Shown: piece by piece, positions 21,426 through 29,960 of the stretch
Position numbering within the stretch: position 1 is the stretch's first letter
Layout of the letters: each line of letters begins with the position of its first letter
Assembly (NCBI RefSeq): GCF_004770615.1
Contig: NZ_RQER01000001.1
Coordinates: forward strand, 310,001 to 374,000
DNA from: Leptospira langatensis
GTDB taxonomy: Bacteria; Spirochaetota; Leptospiria; Leptospirales; Leptospiraceae
DNA: 64,000 bases
Reading direction: 5' to 3'
Translations under genes and position numbers: made by a program
Notes under the pieces: generated by a model
Databases searched by the model: none
What the model saw: the letters and a program-made list of their open reading frames with translations, nothing else
What the model was told of the DNA's origin: nothing

Positions 21426-22893
21426 TTGCTATCTCGTAAGCTTTGGCCAGTTTTTCGCAAGTTTCCTCGAACTTGGTCTTATCGTCCAATTGGAATTTTT
21501 TCAGAATACTGGAATCGACTGCATAATAGCTGATCTTCTTATCTAAATAGTCGCACATCATATTTGCGATGTACACTGAGTCTACTAAGTCCGCATAAAT
21601 GGTGTTAGATGCCATGAATGCCCTATGATGGAACTCGATCATATGTACTAGATCGGGAGGGAAATCCCATTTTCTGGCAAGCATGGCTCCTAAGGTAGGA
21701 TGAGAGATGCCGGTAGAGATCTCTTCCAAAATAGTAGAGTTGGAAAGGTCCCTATGTTTCTGATAAGACGCTAGTCGTTTGAACAAAGTAGGTTCTAATG
21801 AAAGCAAAATGAATTTTCCGAGATCATGCAGAAGTGCACCGACCGCGGCGATATCCGAAAGCTTACCCAAACCAGCTCGCTGAGAGACCTGTCTTGCAAA
21901 ATAACTCGCGAGGTTGGAGTGATTCCAAACTTCCTGCAATTTGGAATACCTGCCTTCCATGATCTTTCTTACTCCGGAAACATAGAGAAGGTTACGAACG
22001 TTTTTTAAACCCACGACCTTAACAGCTTGGACGATCGTGTTTACCTTATTCCTACTCGCGAACCCGGCTGAGTTAGATAGTTTTAAAAGATCCGCACTCA
22101 TCGCAGGATTCTTTTCTATCTCATTTGCGATCACTCCTAGATCGGAGTCAGGATTATTACAAAGATTAATGATCCTTGTCAATGTATTCGGGAGAGGAGG
22201 AAGTCCTTCGACTTCCGCAAAGATCTTGTCCTTGAGTTTGGTAGTAACGTCCAAAGGAACGATCTGTTTGGGAACTACTAGAGTGGCCCTAGTGAGTTTT
22301 CCATCCGTCTCGATCTTGAATTTATCGGAACCGATCCCGGAGTTTTTCAGAAGCAGCTGGATGAGCACAAGACCGAGGCCTGCGCTCTCTTGGCTATCCG
22401 CCATAGAAAGAAATGCATCGGATAGATCGCTGAACTTACTTGCGGACTCAAGCCTCGCCTTGATCCTTTCCAATTCTTGAGGAAGAAGTGCGGCGTCATT
22501 CTCTATTAGGAAGATCAGATTTTGGTTCATGATCTTTGCCCTGAGTCTCACGGCCAGGTTGGAGCCTTTCAGTACCTTCTCCTGTTCATCCCATTTATGA
22601 ATGATCTCTTCTAAGAAGCGTTTCATTCCCTTATTGTAATGAGAAGGTTCGTTGATATTCAGTCCTTCGGTAAGAAAGAAAATCCTCTTTGCATTGGCCT
22701 TATTGGCGTTCATCAAGAGTTCTTTTAACACAGTGGAGACCACTTCCGTCAAAAAAAGCCGGTCGAGGTTCCCTAAGATCTGAAGGAGAAGTAGATAGAT
22801 CTGCTGATGGTCTTCGTCAGAGATAAATCTGTATTCGAGATCGATTTCCTTTCCGGCGACCAGAGTCTCAGTGAGTTCCGTTACATTTAGCAT
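21412..22893 (-). CDS. HDOD-domain protein with N-terminal HATPase-like domain
   Basis: The 493-residue protein has an N-terminal GHKL-like module, with LKELLMNANKANA (N-box-like, about 62-74), LIENDAALL and SAGLGLVLIQLLL near 190. A HDOD domain follows (about 225-430): PLPNTLTRIINLCNNPDSDLGVIANEIEKNPAMSADLLKLSNSA and the HDLGKFILL block near 350. HDOD proteins lack reliable phosphohydrolase activity and usually relay signals in motility, DNA uptake or stress. The fusion to a HATPase is uncommon and fits the group of partner-switching proteins in this window. It is cotranscribed with the ABC ATPase. Confidence 0.8.
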   Translation of the reverse strand: MLNVTELTETLVAGKEIDLEYRFISDEDHQQIYLLLLQILGNLDRLFLTEVVSTVLKELLMNANKANAKRIFFLTEGLNINEPSHYNKGMKRFLEEIIHKWDEQEKVLKGSNLAVRLRAKIMNQNLIFLIENDAALLPQELERIKARLESASKFSDLSDAFLSMADSQESAGLGLVLIQLLLKNSGIGSDKFKIETDGKLTRATLVVPKQIVPLDVTTKLKDKIFAEVEGLPPLPNTLTRIINLCNNPDSDLGVIANEIEKNPAMSADLLKLSNSAGFASRNKVNTIVQAVKVVGLKNVRNLLYVSGVRKIMEGRYSKLQEVWNHSNLASYFARQVSQRAGLGKLSDIAAVGALLHDLGKFILLSLEPTLFKRLASYQKHRDLSNSTILEEISTGISHPTLGAMLARKWDFPPDLVHMIEFHHRAFMASNTIYADLVDSVYIANMMCDYLDKKISYYAVDSSILKKFQLDDKTKFEETCEKLAKAYEIANEEN

Positions 22894-23009
22894 TGCCTCA
22901 AATTTAGGTAAAAAGCCCGCTGTCGCAAGAAAAAAATACGAGCAGTTCTAGAGTTCCAGACCTGTTTTGTCCGGGCCCAATTTAAAATCTAACATGGGAG
23001 TGGGGGAAT

Positions 23010-23297
23010 ATGGAGTCGGATCCTAAAAATACGCAAAAGGACTTAGGGGGAAAGGGAGAGGACCTGCAAGAGGAGTTGAAATTCTTCTTGGAAAACCGGC
23101 TGGATGGACTTCTTGACGAGGCGGAGAAGTTTCGGAGCATCAAAAGCTCCGTTCGCAGAAAGAAGCCCAGATTTTCAGGCCAGGAATCCAACTCGGACAA
23201 AAACCAGGGATTTCTACCTTTTCTTTATTCTTTACCCAAGCCTGGGGAGGGGAATTCCCCGGAGCCGGAGTCTAAGGTATCAGGAGACGAGCCATAA
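23010..23297 (+). CDS. Small hypothetical protein
   Basis: This 95-residue, highly charged protein has no signal or membrane segment. A predicted helix (LQEELKFFLENRLDGLLDEAEKF, about 18-40) precedes a basic and then a Pro/Gly/Glu-rich tail. A GGGGG run lies just before the ATG. It is divergent from the HDOD gene. No family is recognised, and expression is plausible but not proved by sequence alone. Confidence 0.5.
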   Translation: MESDPKNTQKDLGGKGEDLQEELKFFLENRLDGLLDEAEKFRSIKSSVRRKKPRFSGQESNSDKNQGFLPFLYSLPKPGEGNSPEPESKVSGDEP

Positions 23298-23382
23298 GGC
23301 TTCTCCGGGTTGGACCCAGATTATTTTCTCATTAGGTAAATTAAGATGGACATTTCGATGAAACGATTCACGGTAGAGACGA

Positions 23383-23625
23383 ATGGATAATAACTTCTTC
23401 TACGAAGAGGGCCTAGAGGAACCGGGAAGCCGGGATATCTTAGATATCATGGATTCCTACCGGTACATGAATTCTTCCTATTTCTTCGACTTCTTGTCGG
23501 ACGGAAGATGGGATCATGGAAAGGGTTGGGTCGAGAAAAACATCGACCGAGGCCTCTGGACCACGAGGTTCGTTCCCGGTAGCATCGATAAGTATCGCGG
23601 GCCACAATCGGGACAAACTCCTTAG
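23383..23625 (+). CDS. Small hypothetical acidic protein
   Basis: This 80-residue product is rich in Asp, Tyr, Phe and Gly (ILDIMDSYRYMNSSYFFDF) and has no recognised domain. It is followed within six bases by a strong terminator, which supports it as the last gene of a short transcript with the 95-residue ORF upstream (gap 85 bases). The start codon is ATG; no strong Shine-Dalgarno is evident. Confidence 0.5.
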   Translation: MDNNFFYEEGLEEPGSRDILDIMDSYRYMNSSYFFDFLSDGRWDHGKGWVEKNIDRGLWTTRFVPGSIDKYRGPQSGQTP

Positions 23626-23630
23626 AAATA

Positions 23631-23658
23631 AAAAAGGACTCTATGAGAGTCCTTTTTT
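23631..23658 (+). terminator. Bidirectional Rho-independent terminator
   Basis: An 11-base stem (AAAAAGGACTC/GAGTCCTTTTT) with a five-base loop has a T-tract on the + side and an A-tract that gives T's on the - strand. It lies between the convergent genes ending at 23625 and 23683. Confidence 0.9.
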
Positions 23659-23682
23659 GTGCCTTCGCCTTGTTGTCTTTGC

Positions 23683-24534
23683 TTAGTTAACTAGTTTCAG
23701 ACCGTTGATGTCGATGAGCTTGCGATACACTAGTTTGTTCTTATCCTTTTGAGGATTGAAGATCAATACCACTACCTTATTGAAGGTGAAATACCCAGGA
23801 CGATATTCTGAATAATGGTGAGAGAAGATCGTAGTCTTGTACTTAGCATTATAGATCGTGTAGGTATGTTTACTTAGAGTGTCATGCTTCTGCTTTTGCA
23901 AATCTTCCGGAGATTGAGGAACGAAATTGCTGATGAGGACCTTGTCCTTTGTAGGACCTTCTTCTCCATAGAGAACGATCGGAAGAGCGTCTTTCGGATT
24001 GTTGGTTAGATAATGAACTAACTCGTCCAGATTCGGGTTCGGCATTTTGATCTTTTCCCCTCTGGCAATCTTGTCGTCGTAGTCCTTCTTAACGTCTCCG
24101 TATCTCTTCTCACCCCAAACGGCCTTATTGTCCAGTTTTACAGGAACCAAGTTGTGGAAGTTCACTACCTTGGTGTTCTCTTCGACGTCGTACTGTCTCC
24201 ATTTAGGGAAGGGGACGAGATCCCTACGATCGTCCACTCTGGAGAGAGGAGTCTCGTTCACTGCCAGGATATAGATAGAAAAGTTCGCTGCGTCGAAGTC
24301 CCTGTTCTCGAGCTCGACCATTACGTCCATGAACTCGCCCTTACCGTTGTCCGCATGTCTACGGAAGAAGGAGACTTCTTTTACGAGGAGCCTATCGTCG
24401 TAATACGCGAGAGGATAATATTCCACTCCGCCCGAACCGGACTTCGTATCCTTCTCGGCGTTGTTTTGGCCGGAAGCGGCACTTCCCAAAAGTAAGAATA
24501 ATAGGATAAAAGTGTATTTAGCGACGGACTTCAT
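23683..24534 (-). CDS. Hypothetical exported protein
   Basis: I do not recognise this protein beyond being exported. The ATG at 24534 is preferred because it starts a clean signal peptide, MKSVAKYTFILLFLLLGSAASG, with a plausible cleavage after AASG. The longer ORF (from 24657) would add 41 unlikely residues. The mature part (about 260 residues) has an immunoglobulin-like mid-region (GEFMDVMVELENRDFDAANFSIYILAVN) and a beta-rich C-terminus. It is monocistronic between the bidirectional terminator and panD. A periplasmic or surface role is likely. Confidence 0.7.
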   Translation of the reverse strand: MKSVAKYTFILLFLLLGSAASGQNNAEKDTKSGSGGVEYYPLAYYDDRLLVKEVSFFRRHADNGKGEFMDVMVELENRDFDAANFSIYILAVNETPLSRVDDRRDLVPFPKWRQYDVEENTKVVNFHNLVPVKLDNKAVWGEKRYGDVKKDYDDKIARGEKIKMPNPNLDELVHYLTNNPKDALPIVLYGEEGPTKDKVLISNFVPQSPEDLQKQKHDTLSKHTYTIYNAKYKTTIFSHHYSEYRPGYFTFNKVVVLIFNPQKDKNKLVYRKLIDINGLKLVN

Positions 24535-24731
24535 GCGTGTAATAATCCCAGTACGGTTCTTCCTATTGAATATCGACAAATCTAGCCCGAAACTTAGATA
24601 AGCATTTCGTTTTTTATCGAAAAAAGGCGGATTTACGTCCCCTTCTCCAGGAAGCATCGATCTTATAGCAGAAGGGATTTTTCGTCCAGCGGGATTATTG
24701 GGAGAAGAAGCCCGATTTCCAAGAAAGGAAA

Positions 24732-25088
24732 TTAGGCTTTTTTGATATGGTTTTTCTCATCTACGAGAACGACCTGAGGCTTATAGCCTTTGGGCAGATC
24801 CTTTTCGTCCAAAGAGCCGTAGGAGATGATAATTACTTTGTCTCCCTTCATTCCCAAACGAGCTGCGGCTCCGTTCAGGCAAATCTCTCCGGATCCTCTT
24901 TTTCCCTCGATGAGGTAGGTCTCGAATCTGGCTCCATTATTCACGTTCACCACGGATACTTTCTCATACGGGAACATTCCGGCGGCATCTACCAGATCCA
25001 TATCCACGGTCAGGCTCCCCTCATAATTCAGGTCGGCGTCGGTGACGGTGGCTCTGTGGATCTTTCCTTTGCAAACAGTGATCTGCAT
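24732..25088 (-). CDS. panD: Aspartate 1-decarboxylase
   Basis: This 118-residue proenzyme makes beta-alanine for pantothenate and coenzyme A. It self-cleaves between G24 and S25 in NYEGSLTVD, creating the pyruvoyl cofactor on Ser25. K9, R54 in GARFETY and the C-terminal IISYG segment agree with the family, and the length is typical. It follows the Panacea-like gene by 15 bases on the same strand and is probably translated from the same mRNA. Confidence 0.94.
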   Translation of the reverse strand: MQITVCKGKIHRATVTDADLNYEGSLTVDMDLVDAAGMFPYEKVSVVNVNNGARFETYLIEGKRGSGEICLNGAAARLGMKGDKVIIISYGSLDEKDLPKGYKPQVVLVDEKNHIKKA

Positions 25089-25103
25089 TCTTAATTATCC
25101 CGG

Positions 25104-25637
25104 TTACTCACTAAAAAGTACCTTAAATATTTTGCCGGATATATTCAAAAGCGTTTTTCTCTTAAAGAAATGGATTTTGGTATTAATCGTTTCTTTGCTA
25201 AACTTAATTTCGGAGAAAAGGGGAGTAATCACGTAATTCTCATAGAGATTCGGATACACACGATTCTCGTCGTAAACGCTTCCCTTGAAATTTTCCAGGA
25301 CCTTACGTAGGATCCGTTTTTCCTGGCGATTCAGATCGATCTCGTCCTCATGGCTTGTTCCCACCCAGGTGAGTAGATATCCGGATATACCTGTGTCCGT
25401 CAATTTCGGGGTCACATCAATTAGACGGTTTTCCTTGAGATGAAGTAATGCCTGATTCAATTCCATTGGATAAGGGGAATCTTCCAAATGGATATATTTC
25501 TGCTCAGTAATCACTTTGGCGTATTTTTGGAAGAAGACTCCGTCCGAGAGATAGATGAGTTTGGCCAATTCCTGGCGGTTTCTTCCCCTAGGTGATCTTT
25601 GCAATATAAAGGAGATGACTTCGAGCAGCTTTTCCAT
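25104..25637 (-). CDS. Panacea (SocA/DUF4065)-like protein
   Basis: This 177-residue protein has the start pattern of the Panacea fold: a helical N-terminus with RQELAKLIYLSDGVFFQKY (about 21-39), then ITEQKYIHLEDSPYPMELNQALLHL (about 43-67). Such domains occur in SocA-type proteolytic adaptors and in antitoxins of diverse toxin-antitoxin pairs. Here the neighbours are panD and, divergently, lipB, with no evident toxin, so a chromosomal adaptor or regulator is as likely. The assignment rests on a distant pattern. Confidence 0.5.
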   Translation of the reverse strand: MEKLLEVISFILQRSPRGRNRQELAKLIYLSDGVFFQKYAKVITEQKYIHLEDSPYPMELNQALLHLKENRLIDVTPKLTDTGISGYLLTWVGTSHEDEIDLNRQEKRILRKVLENFKGSVYDENRVYPNLYENYVITPLFSEIKFSKETINTKIHFFKRKTLLNISGKIFKVLFSE

Positions 25638-25651
25638 AGATAATCACTCTA

Positions 25652-26293
25652 GTGAAGGTTTTTTCCCTAAAAGATCCAGTTCCGTATGACAGATATGTGC
25701 TCTTTCAAGAGAGGTCCAGGTCCAAACGGAAGGAGTCGATTCTATTTTTGGAACACCCTCTTACGATAACCGGGGGGATCAATTATAATATCGGAAACCT
25801 ACTCCGAAATCAGGATTTCCTTTCGGAAAACGGGATCTCTCTCCATTATATCAAGAGAGGAGGAGACTTTACCGCTCACGAACCCGGACAGATCGTAACC
25901 TATATACATTTGGACCTAAAAGAAAGAGACTTAGGGATCTCGGAATTTCTAACTTTCATTTTGGACGCTTGCATAGATTCCGTAAAAGAAGTTTGGGATC
26001 TGGATCTGGTGAGGGATCGGGATGCGCCAGGTCTCTATCTCGCCAAGGACCCGAAGCGGAAAATACTCTCCATGGGAGTACTCTTCAAGTCTTGGTTCAC
26101 GAGTTACGGGATCGCCTTAAATGTTTCGAACGACTTCTCTGCGTTCCAGTGCATTCATCCCTGCGGTCAAGACTGGAGATCTATGATCTCCATCTCTCAG
26201 TTAGGACTTCCTTCCGATCCGGATAAGAAGAAGGAATGGATCCTAAGCTTCCGGAGCAAATTCCTAAAAAATTTCCAACCGATCGCCGTTTAG
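25652..26293 (+). CDS. lipB: Octanoyl-[acyl carrier protein]:protein N-octanoyltransferase
   Basis: This 213-residue enzyme moves octanoyl from acyl carrier protein to lipoyl domains, the first step of lipoate synthesis. The substrate block RGGDFTAHEPGQ (69-80), the lysine K137 in RKILSMGV and the acyl-thioester Cys in CIHPCG (C171) are all present. GTG is used as start at 25652, 14 bases from the divergent Panacea-like gene; no stronger start lies downstream before the conserved region. Confidence 0.93.
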   Translation: MKVFSLKDPVPYDRYVLFQERSRSKRKESILFLEHPLTITGGINYNIGNLLRNQDFLSENGISLHYIKRGGDFTAHEPGQIVTYIHLDLKERDLGISEFLTFILDACIDSVKEVWDLDLVRDRDAPGLYLAKDPKRKILSMGVLFKSWFTSYGIALNVSNDFSAFQCIHPCGQDWRSMISISQLGLPSDPDKKKEWILSFRSKFLKNFQPIAV

Positions 26294-26369
26294 AGAGCTT
26301 TCTTGCCCGATTTTCTCCTTTAGAGAATTGGCCAAATCGGCCGATTTACAAAGGAAGAGAGGTTCTCAG

Positions 26370-27359
26370 GTGCAAATTTTCAAACATATTCTATTCTTTC
26401 TCTTGGCACTCATCATTTGCGAAGGGATCGCGATCGGTGCCTCTGCCTGGTCTTATCTGGAATCTTCTCTCGCATCCTTTGAACAGATCAAGAATCTGTC
26501 GGACGAGAGGGCAAGGGATACGATAGGCGCCATTTCCAAATCCAGCGAAGGTAAACTCAGCCACGAAAAACTGGAAGATCTGAATTTTGCATTCTCTCGT
26601 TTAGTGAAAGTAACTTCTGCTGATAAGGAAGGATTTATTATCTCCGAGATCAGCATGGTGGATGATTCGGGTATAGTCCTTGCTTCGTCTAACGAGGATT
26701 ATGTGTCCGAGGCCCGTGTTAAAAGAAAGCCTGAGTCTAAATTCCTTTCTCTCAGTTATACTTCCGCTCATCGTTTGAGAAAATGGCAGATTAGCACGCC
26801 GATCCTTATGGAATCCAAGAAGGTTGTGGAGAAGGACAAACTGATGGAACTAGTCTCTCCTTATTTTCCGGAGCTGCAGAATCCTGAGGTCTTATTGTCC
26901 ATGGCGGTCTATCGTCCGGATAAATTCGAAAGAGTCGCTTCTCTTCATATGAGATATGAAAGAGGGAATTTTGCTCATTTCGTCCGGATCCAAACGGAGC
27001 TTTTCTGGTGGACCTTGCAGAATAATGCGATCATCGCGTTTATCTGTGCCTTGATCCTTGGATTCGCGCATTTGTTGATCAAGAGCGTTCGCACTTCTTT
27101 CACAAGAGAAGGGGAATACATTGCAAGTCCTTCGAATCCTCCTCTTTGGGAAAAAGTGGACTTTGCGCAAACAGAAGGTCATATCCGTTGGAAGGAATCG
27201 AGCAGCCATTCTGCTCCTGCGGCCAAGGTAACGGAAGAGCGTCCTGTTCCGAGTCGCTCTGAAGTTTTAGAAAAGCCTATGCCGATCGCAACCCATGTAG
27301 GAGCTCCTACGGCTCTTAAAGAGAAAGCGGAAATTTTAGACGCAATTTATCTAGGATAA
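26370..27359 (+). CDS. Two-helix membrane protein with sensor-like periplasmic domain
   Basis: The GTG at 26370 is chosen because AGGAAGAGAGG precedes it by seven bases; the longer TTG frame (26328) lacks this. The 329-residue product has a first helix (about 5-25), a periplasmic region of about 180 residues with PAS/CACHE-like beta segments (ISEISMVDDSGIVLASSN), a second helix near 230-250 and a Pro-rich cytoplasmic tail ending KAEILDAIYLG. This is receptor-like, but no kinase or methyl-accepting domain follows. The next gene, a STAS/zinc protein, starts seven bases later and may be the output. Confidence 0.65.
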   Translation: MQIFKHILFFLLALIICEGIAIGASAWSYLESSLASFEQIKNLSDERARDTIGAISKSSEGKLSHEKLEDLNFAFSRLVKVTSADKEGFIISEISMVDDSGIVLASSNEDYVSEARVKRKPESKFLSLSYTSAHRLRKWQISTPILMESKKVVEKDKLMELVSPYFPELQNPEVLLSMAVYRPDKFERVASLHMRYERGNFAHFVRIQTELFWWTLQNNAIIAFICALILGFAHLLIKSVRTSFTREGEYIASPSNPPLWEKVDFAQTEGHIRWKESSSHSAPAAKVTEERPVPSRSEVLEKPMPIATHVGAPTALKEKAEILDAIYLG

Positions 27360-27365
27360 TCTTCT

Positions 27366-28094
27366 TTGGAAATTCGCACTTCAAAACAGGGAAAGATCTT
27401 AAAGGTGGTTCCAAAAGGGATCTTGGATTCCTATTCCGCTTTTGACTTGGTACGTTTTATCAAGTCCAGATGGGAAGAGGGAGATAGGCTTGTGCTCGTA
27501 GTTTCTTCTTCTATCGAATACTTGGAAGAGGATGGGATCTCTTCTTTGTTGGAGCTTATGAACTTCTTCGAAAAGCATGGAGGCAATATTGCCTTTAGTG
27601 ATTGGAATGAAGAAAGTTCTTTGGTCCTAGGACTTTTCGGCTTAAGCCGATCCGCTCATTTCTTCTCTCATGAGAAAGAAGCAGAGGTTTGGTTGTCTTC
27701 CTTAAAGATCGAAGATAGAAGGAGTAGGCCTGAGCAAGGGTACGATTCCATTTCTTCTCTTCGCCAGACTCGTCCTGTGCAATTTTATTCGGCTGGAAAG
27801 CAAACAAGCTCGGCTCCTCTGGAATTCATTCCGGAGCTCAGCACTGTTCCGATCCACGGGAGCGGATCCGAATCGGCGAAGGAGGATCCGGCTCCTTCTT
27901 CCGTTGCGAAACGTTTGGACCAATCTTTGGAGCAGGCCCGCGCCTCGGCCCAAGAAAGGATACTGTATTGCGAATCTTGTAGGGCCCGTTTGCGTATTAA
28001 AAGCCTTGGTCGTCATCAATGCCCGAATTGCGGAATTCAGTTTGACGTAAGTAGGACCGGCGGAGTTCGATACTTAGAGAAACTACTCGATTAG
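27366..28094 (+). CDS. STAS-domain protein with C-terminal zinc ribbon
   Basis: This 242-residue protein begins with a STAS (anti-anti-sigma) domain (about 1-110), with SSIEYLEEDGISSLLELM at the phosphorylation-loop position; E/D residues lie near the usual Ser. A low-complexity linker follows, then a treble-clef-like zinc motif CESCRARLRIKSLGRHQCPNC. STAS antagonists release sigma factors from RsbW-type kinases, which fits the HATPase proteins elsewhere in the window. TTG start. It is in a likely operon with the preceding membrane sensor. Confidence 0.75.
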   Translation: MEIRTSKQGKILKVVPKGILDSYSAFDLVRFIKSRWEEGDRLVLVVSSSIEYLEEDGISSLLELMNFFEKHGGNIAFSDWNEESSLVLGLFGLSRSAHFFSHEKEAEVWLSSLKIEDRRSRPEQGYDSISSLRQTRPVQFYSAGKQTSSAPLEFIPELSTVPIHGSGSESAKEDPAPSSVAKRLDQSLEQARASAQERILYCESCRARLRIKSLGRHQCPNCGIQFDVSRTGGVRYLEKLLD

Positions 28095-28128
28095 TTTTTG
28101 CCGGTCCAACCGGAAACGAAGGATTTAC

Positions 28129-29718
28129 TTGTCCCAGGCCGCTAAAAGAAGCTTCGCTCTTTCCTTTTACACTTTAATTTCCAGAATTCTGGGCCTCTTC
28201 CGAGATCATTTTATGGCGGTATCCTTCGGGACCGGAATGGTGGCCTCCGCATTTTCCGTCGCATATCGATTGCCGAATATGTTCCGCAATCTTCTTGCAG
28301 AAGGAACACTTTCTCAGTCTTTCATGCCTCTGTATTCCGACGCAGGAAAAGAAGGGGAAGAAGCGGCTCGTAGAATGAGTGGGGCAGTGCTTAGCTTTCT
28401 ATTCGTTATTCTTCTCTGCTTTGTGGTCCTTATTTTTACGGTCTCCCCTTTTGCGTTGCCTCTGCTTGTGGGAGGAAGTCCAGAGTATTCCGGTCTAGTC
28501 GTAGAACTGACCTATATTCTATTTTTCTTAATCGTTACCGCGAGCCTTTCCTCCATTTATATGGCGATCTCCAATGTGAAGAATCGCTTCTTTGTTCCTT
28601 CTCTTTCTCCTATCATCCTGAACTTAAGTTATCTAACGATCTTTTTGGGAGTATTTCCTTTTGTAGAATGGGAACTTCTGACCAAGGTGCAGGTGCTTTG
28701 CTTTGCCATCGTATCGGGCGGGATCATTCAGCTTTTGGTCCAAGCTTGGTATGTTTCTAAGAATGGAGAAGCGCCGATCTTCTCTTTAAACTATAAACAT
28801 CCTGCGATCCGAAAGATCTTTAAGCTCATGCTTCCTGCTGCGATCGGTGGTGGGTTCTATCAACTGGGGCTTTTGGTGGATATCTTTCTCGCCAACTGGG
28901 TACAGAACCATAACCCGGGTTTGGGAGCCGTAGTAAGCTTGGATTATTCTCAGCGACTCGTTCAATTGCCTACCGGGATCATCGGGGTGGCCTTAGCGAC
29001 TACGACCTTACCTGCGTTACTCTCTGCTTTAAAACAGGACAGACATTCGGAGGTTCCCGGCGAGATGCTTGGAGTTCTGGGTTTTGCTTCCTTCTTGACG
29101 GCTCCTGCCGCTCTTGGCATGGGAATTTTGGCCGGACCCATTTTGGATTCCATTTATTTCGGAGGAAGATGGGATCATGTTGCGACGAATACCGCTATCC
29201 TTCCTTTGATTTTCTATTCTGTGGCAGTGCCTTTCTATAGCATGAATAAGGTCCTGATCTCCACCTTCTATGCGTTTCAAGATACGAAGACCCCTTTGCG
29301 GGTGCAAGCGTTCACGTTTATCGTGAATCTTGCCTTGAATTTTTCCTTGGTCTTTGCATTGAAACATTCCGCAATCGCACTTGCTTCGGCCACTTCTACC
29401 ATTATGACTTGGATGCTTTTGTCTCGGGCCCTGCGAAAGCACGATGTGCATTTTCCTTGGAACGGGTTCTTCAGAAAGATCAGTATTCTACTGCTTCCTC
29501 TTTTGCTCATGGGGATCTTTTTATTTGTCTATAAAACTTTAGTCCACGGGTCTTTGGTTTCTATCCTGCTTTCGAAGGGGTTTAGTTATGCGAATTCCTC
29601 TCGCATTTCCCTTTTGATGGCAGTGGTTCCCGCAATGGGAATTTTTTTCTCTTCTAGCCTCTTTCTCGGACTAGAAGAGATCCGATTAATCACTGGAAAA
29701 ATATTTCGTAAAAGATAG
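28129..29718 (+). CDS. murJ: Lipid II flippase MurJ
   Basis: This 529-residue integral membrane protein has about 14 helices of the MATE-like MOP superfamily. Family marks include the start KRSFALSFYTLISRILGLFRDH, the block LPNMFRNLLAEGTLSQSFMP near 45-64 and PAAIGGGFYQLGLLVD near 240, with LPTGIIGVALATT following. MurJ moves the peptidoglycan precursor lipid II to the periplasmic side of the inner membrane. The TTG start at 28129 is preceded by AAGGA. A DUF167 gene follows by two bases. Confidence 0.95.
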   Translation: MSQAAKRSFALSFYTLISRILGLFRDHFMAVSFGTGMVASAFSVAYRLPNMFRNLLAEGTLSQSFMPLYSDAGKEGEEAARRMSGAVLSFLFVILLCFVVLIFTVSPFALPLLVGGSPEYSGLVVELTYILFFLIVTASLSSIYMAISNVKNRFFVPSLSPIILNLSYLTIFLGVFPFVEWELLTKVQVLCFAIVSGGIIQLLVQAWYVSKNGEAPIFSLNYKHPAIRKIFKLMLPAAIGGGFYQLGLLVDIFLANWVQNHNPGLGAVVSLDYSQRLVQLPTGIIGVALATTTLPALLSALKQDRHSEVPGEMLGVLGFASFLTAPAALGMGILAGPILDSIYFGGRWDHVATNTAILPLIFYSVAVPFYSMNKVLISTFYAFQDTKTPLRVQAFTFIVNLALNFSLVFALKHSAIALASATSTIMTWMLLSRALRKHDVHFPWNGFFRKISILLLPLLLMGIFLFVYKTLVHGSLVSILLSKGFSYANSSRISLLMAVVPAMGIFFSSSLFLGLEEIRLITGKIFRKR

Positions 29719-29720
29719 TA

Positions 29721-29960
29721 TTGTCCGAATTTCCGGATATGAAGATTCGAGTGCGGGTCAAACCGAATTCCAAGAAGCCGTATATAGAAAAAGGCGAGGA
29801 TGGGATCTGGATCGTGGCCGTTAGAGAGCCTGCTACAGAAGGTAAGGCAAATAACGCAATCATCAAAGCGGTGGCCGAAGAGCTAGGCATCGCTCCGTCC
29901 AAAGTGGATTTAGTCAAGGGAATGAAGAGCAAGGAAAAGGTTTTGGAGATCCATGACTAA
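29721..29960 (+). CDS. DUF167 (YggU/UPF0235) family protein
   Basis: This 79-residue protein matches YggU: RVRVKPNSKKPYIE, then VAVREPATEGKANNAIIKAVAEELGIAPSKVDLVKGMKSKEKV. The family is small and widely conserved without a settled function. The TTG start gives six residues before the first ATG (29739). The last codons overlap the next gene's start by eight bases, implying coupling to the large repeat protein. Confidence 0.9.
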   Translation: MSEFPDMKIRVRVKPNSKKPYIEKGEDGIWIVAVREPATEGKANNAIIKAVAEELGIAPSKVDLVKGMKSKEKVLEIHD

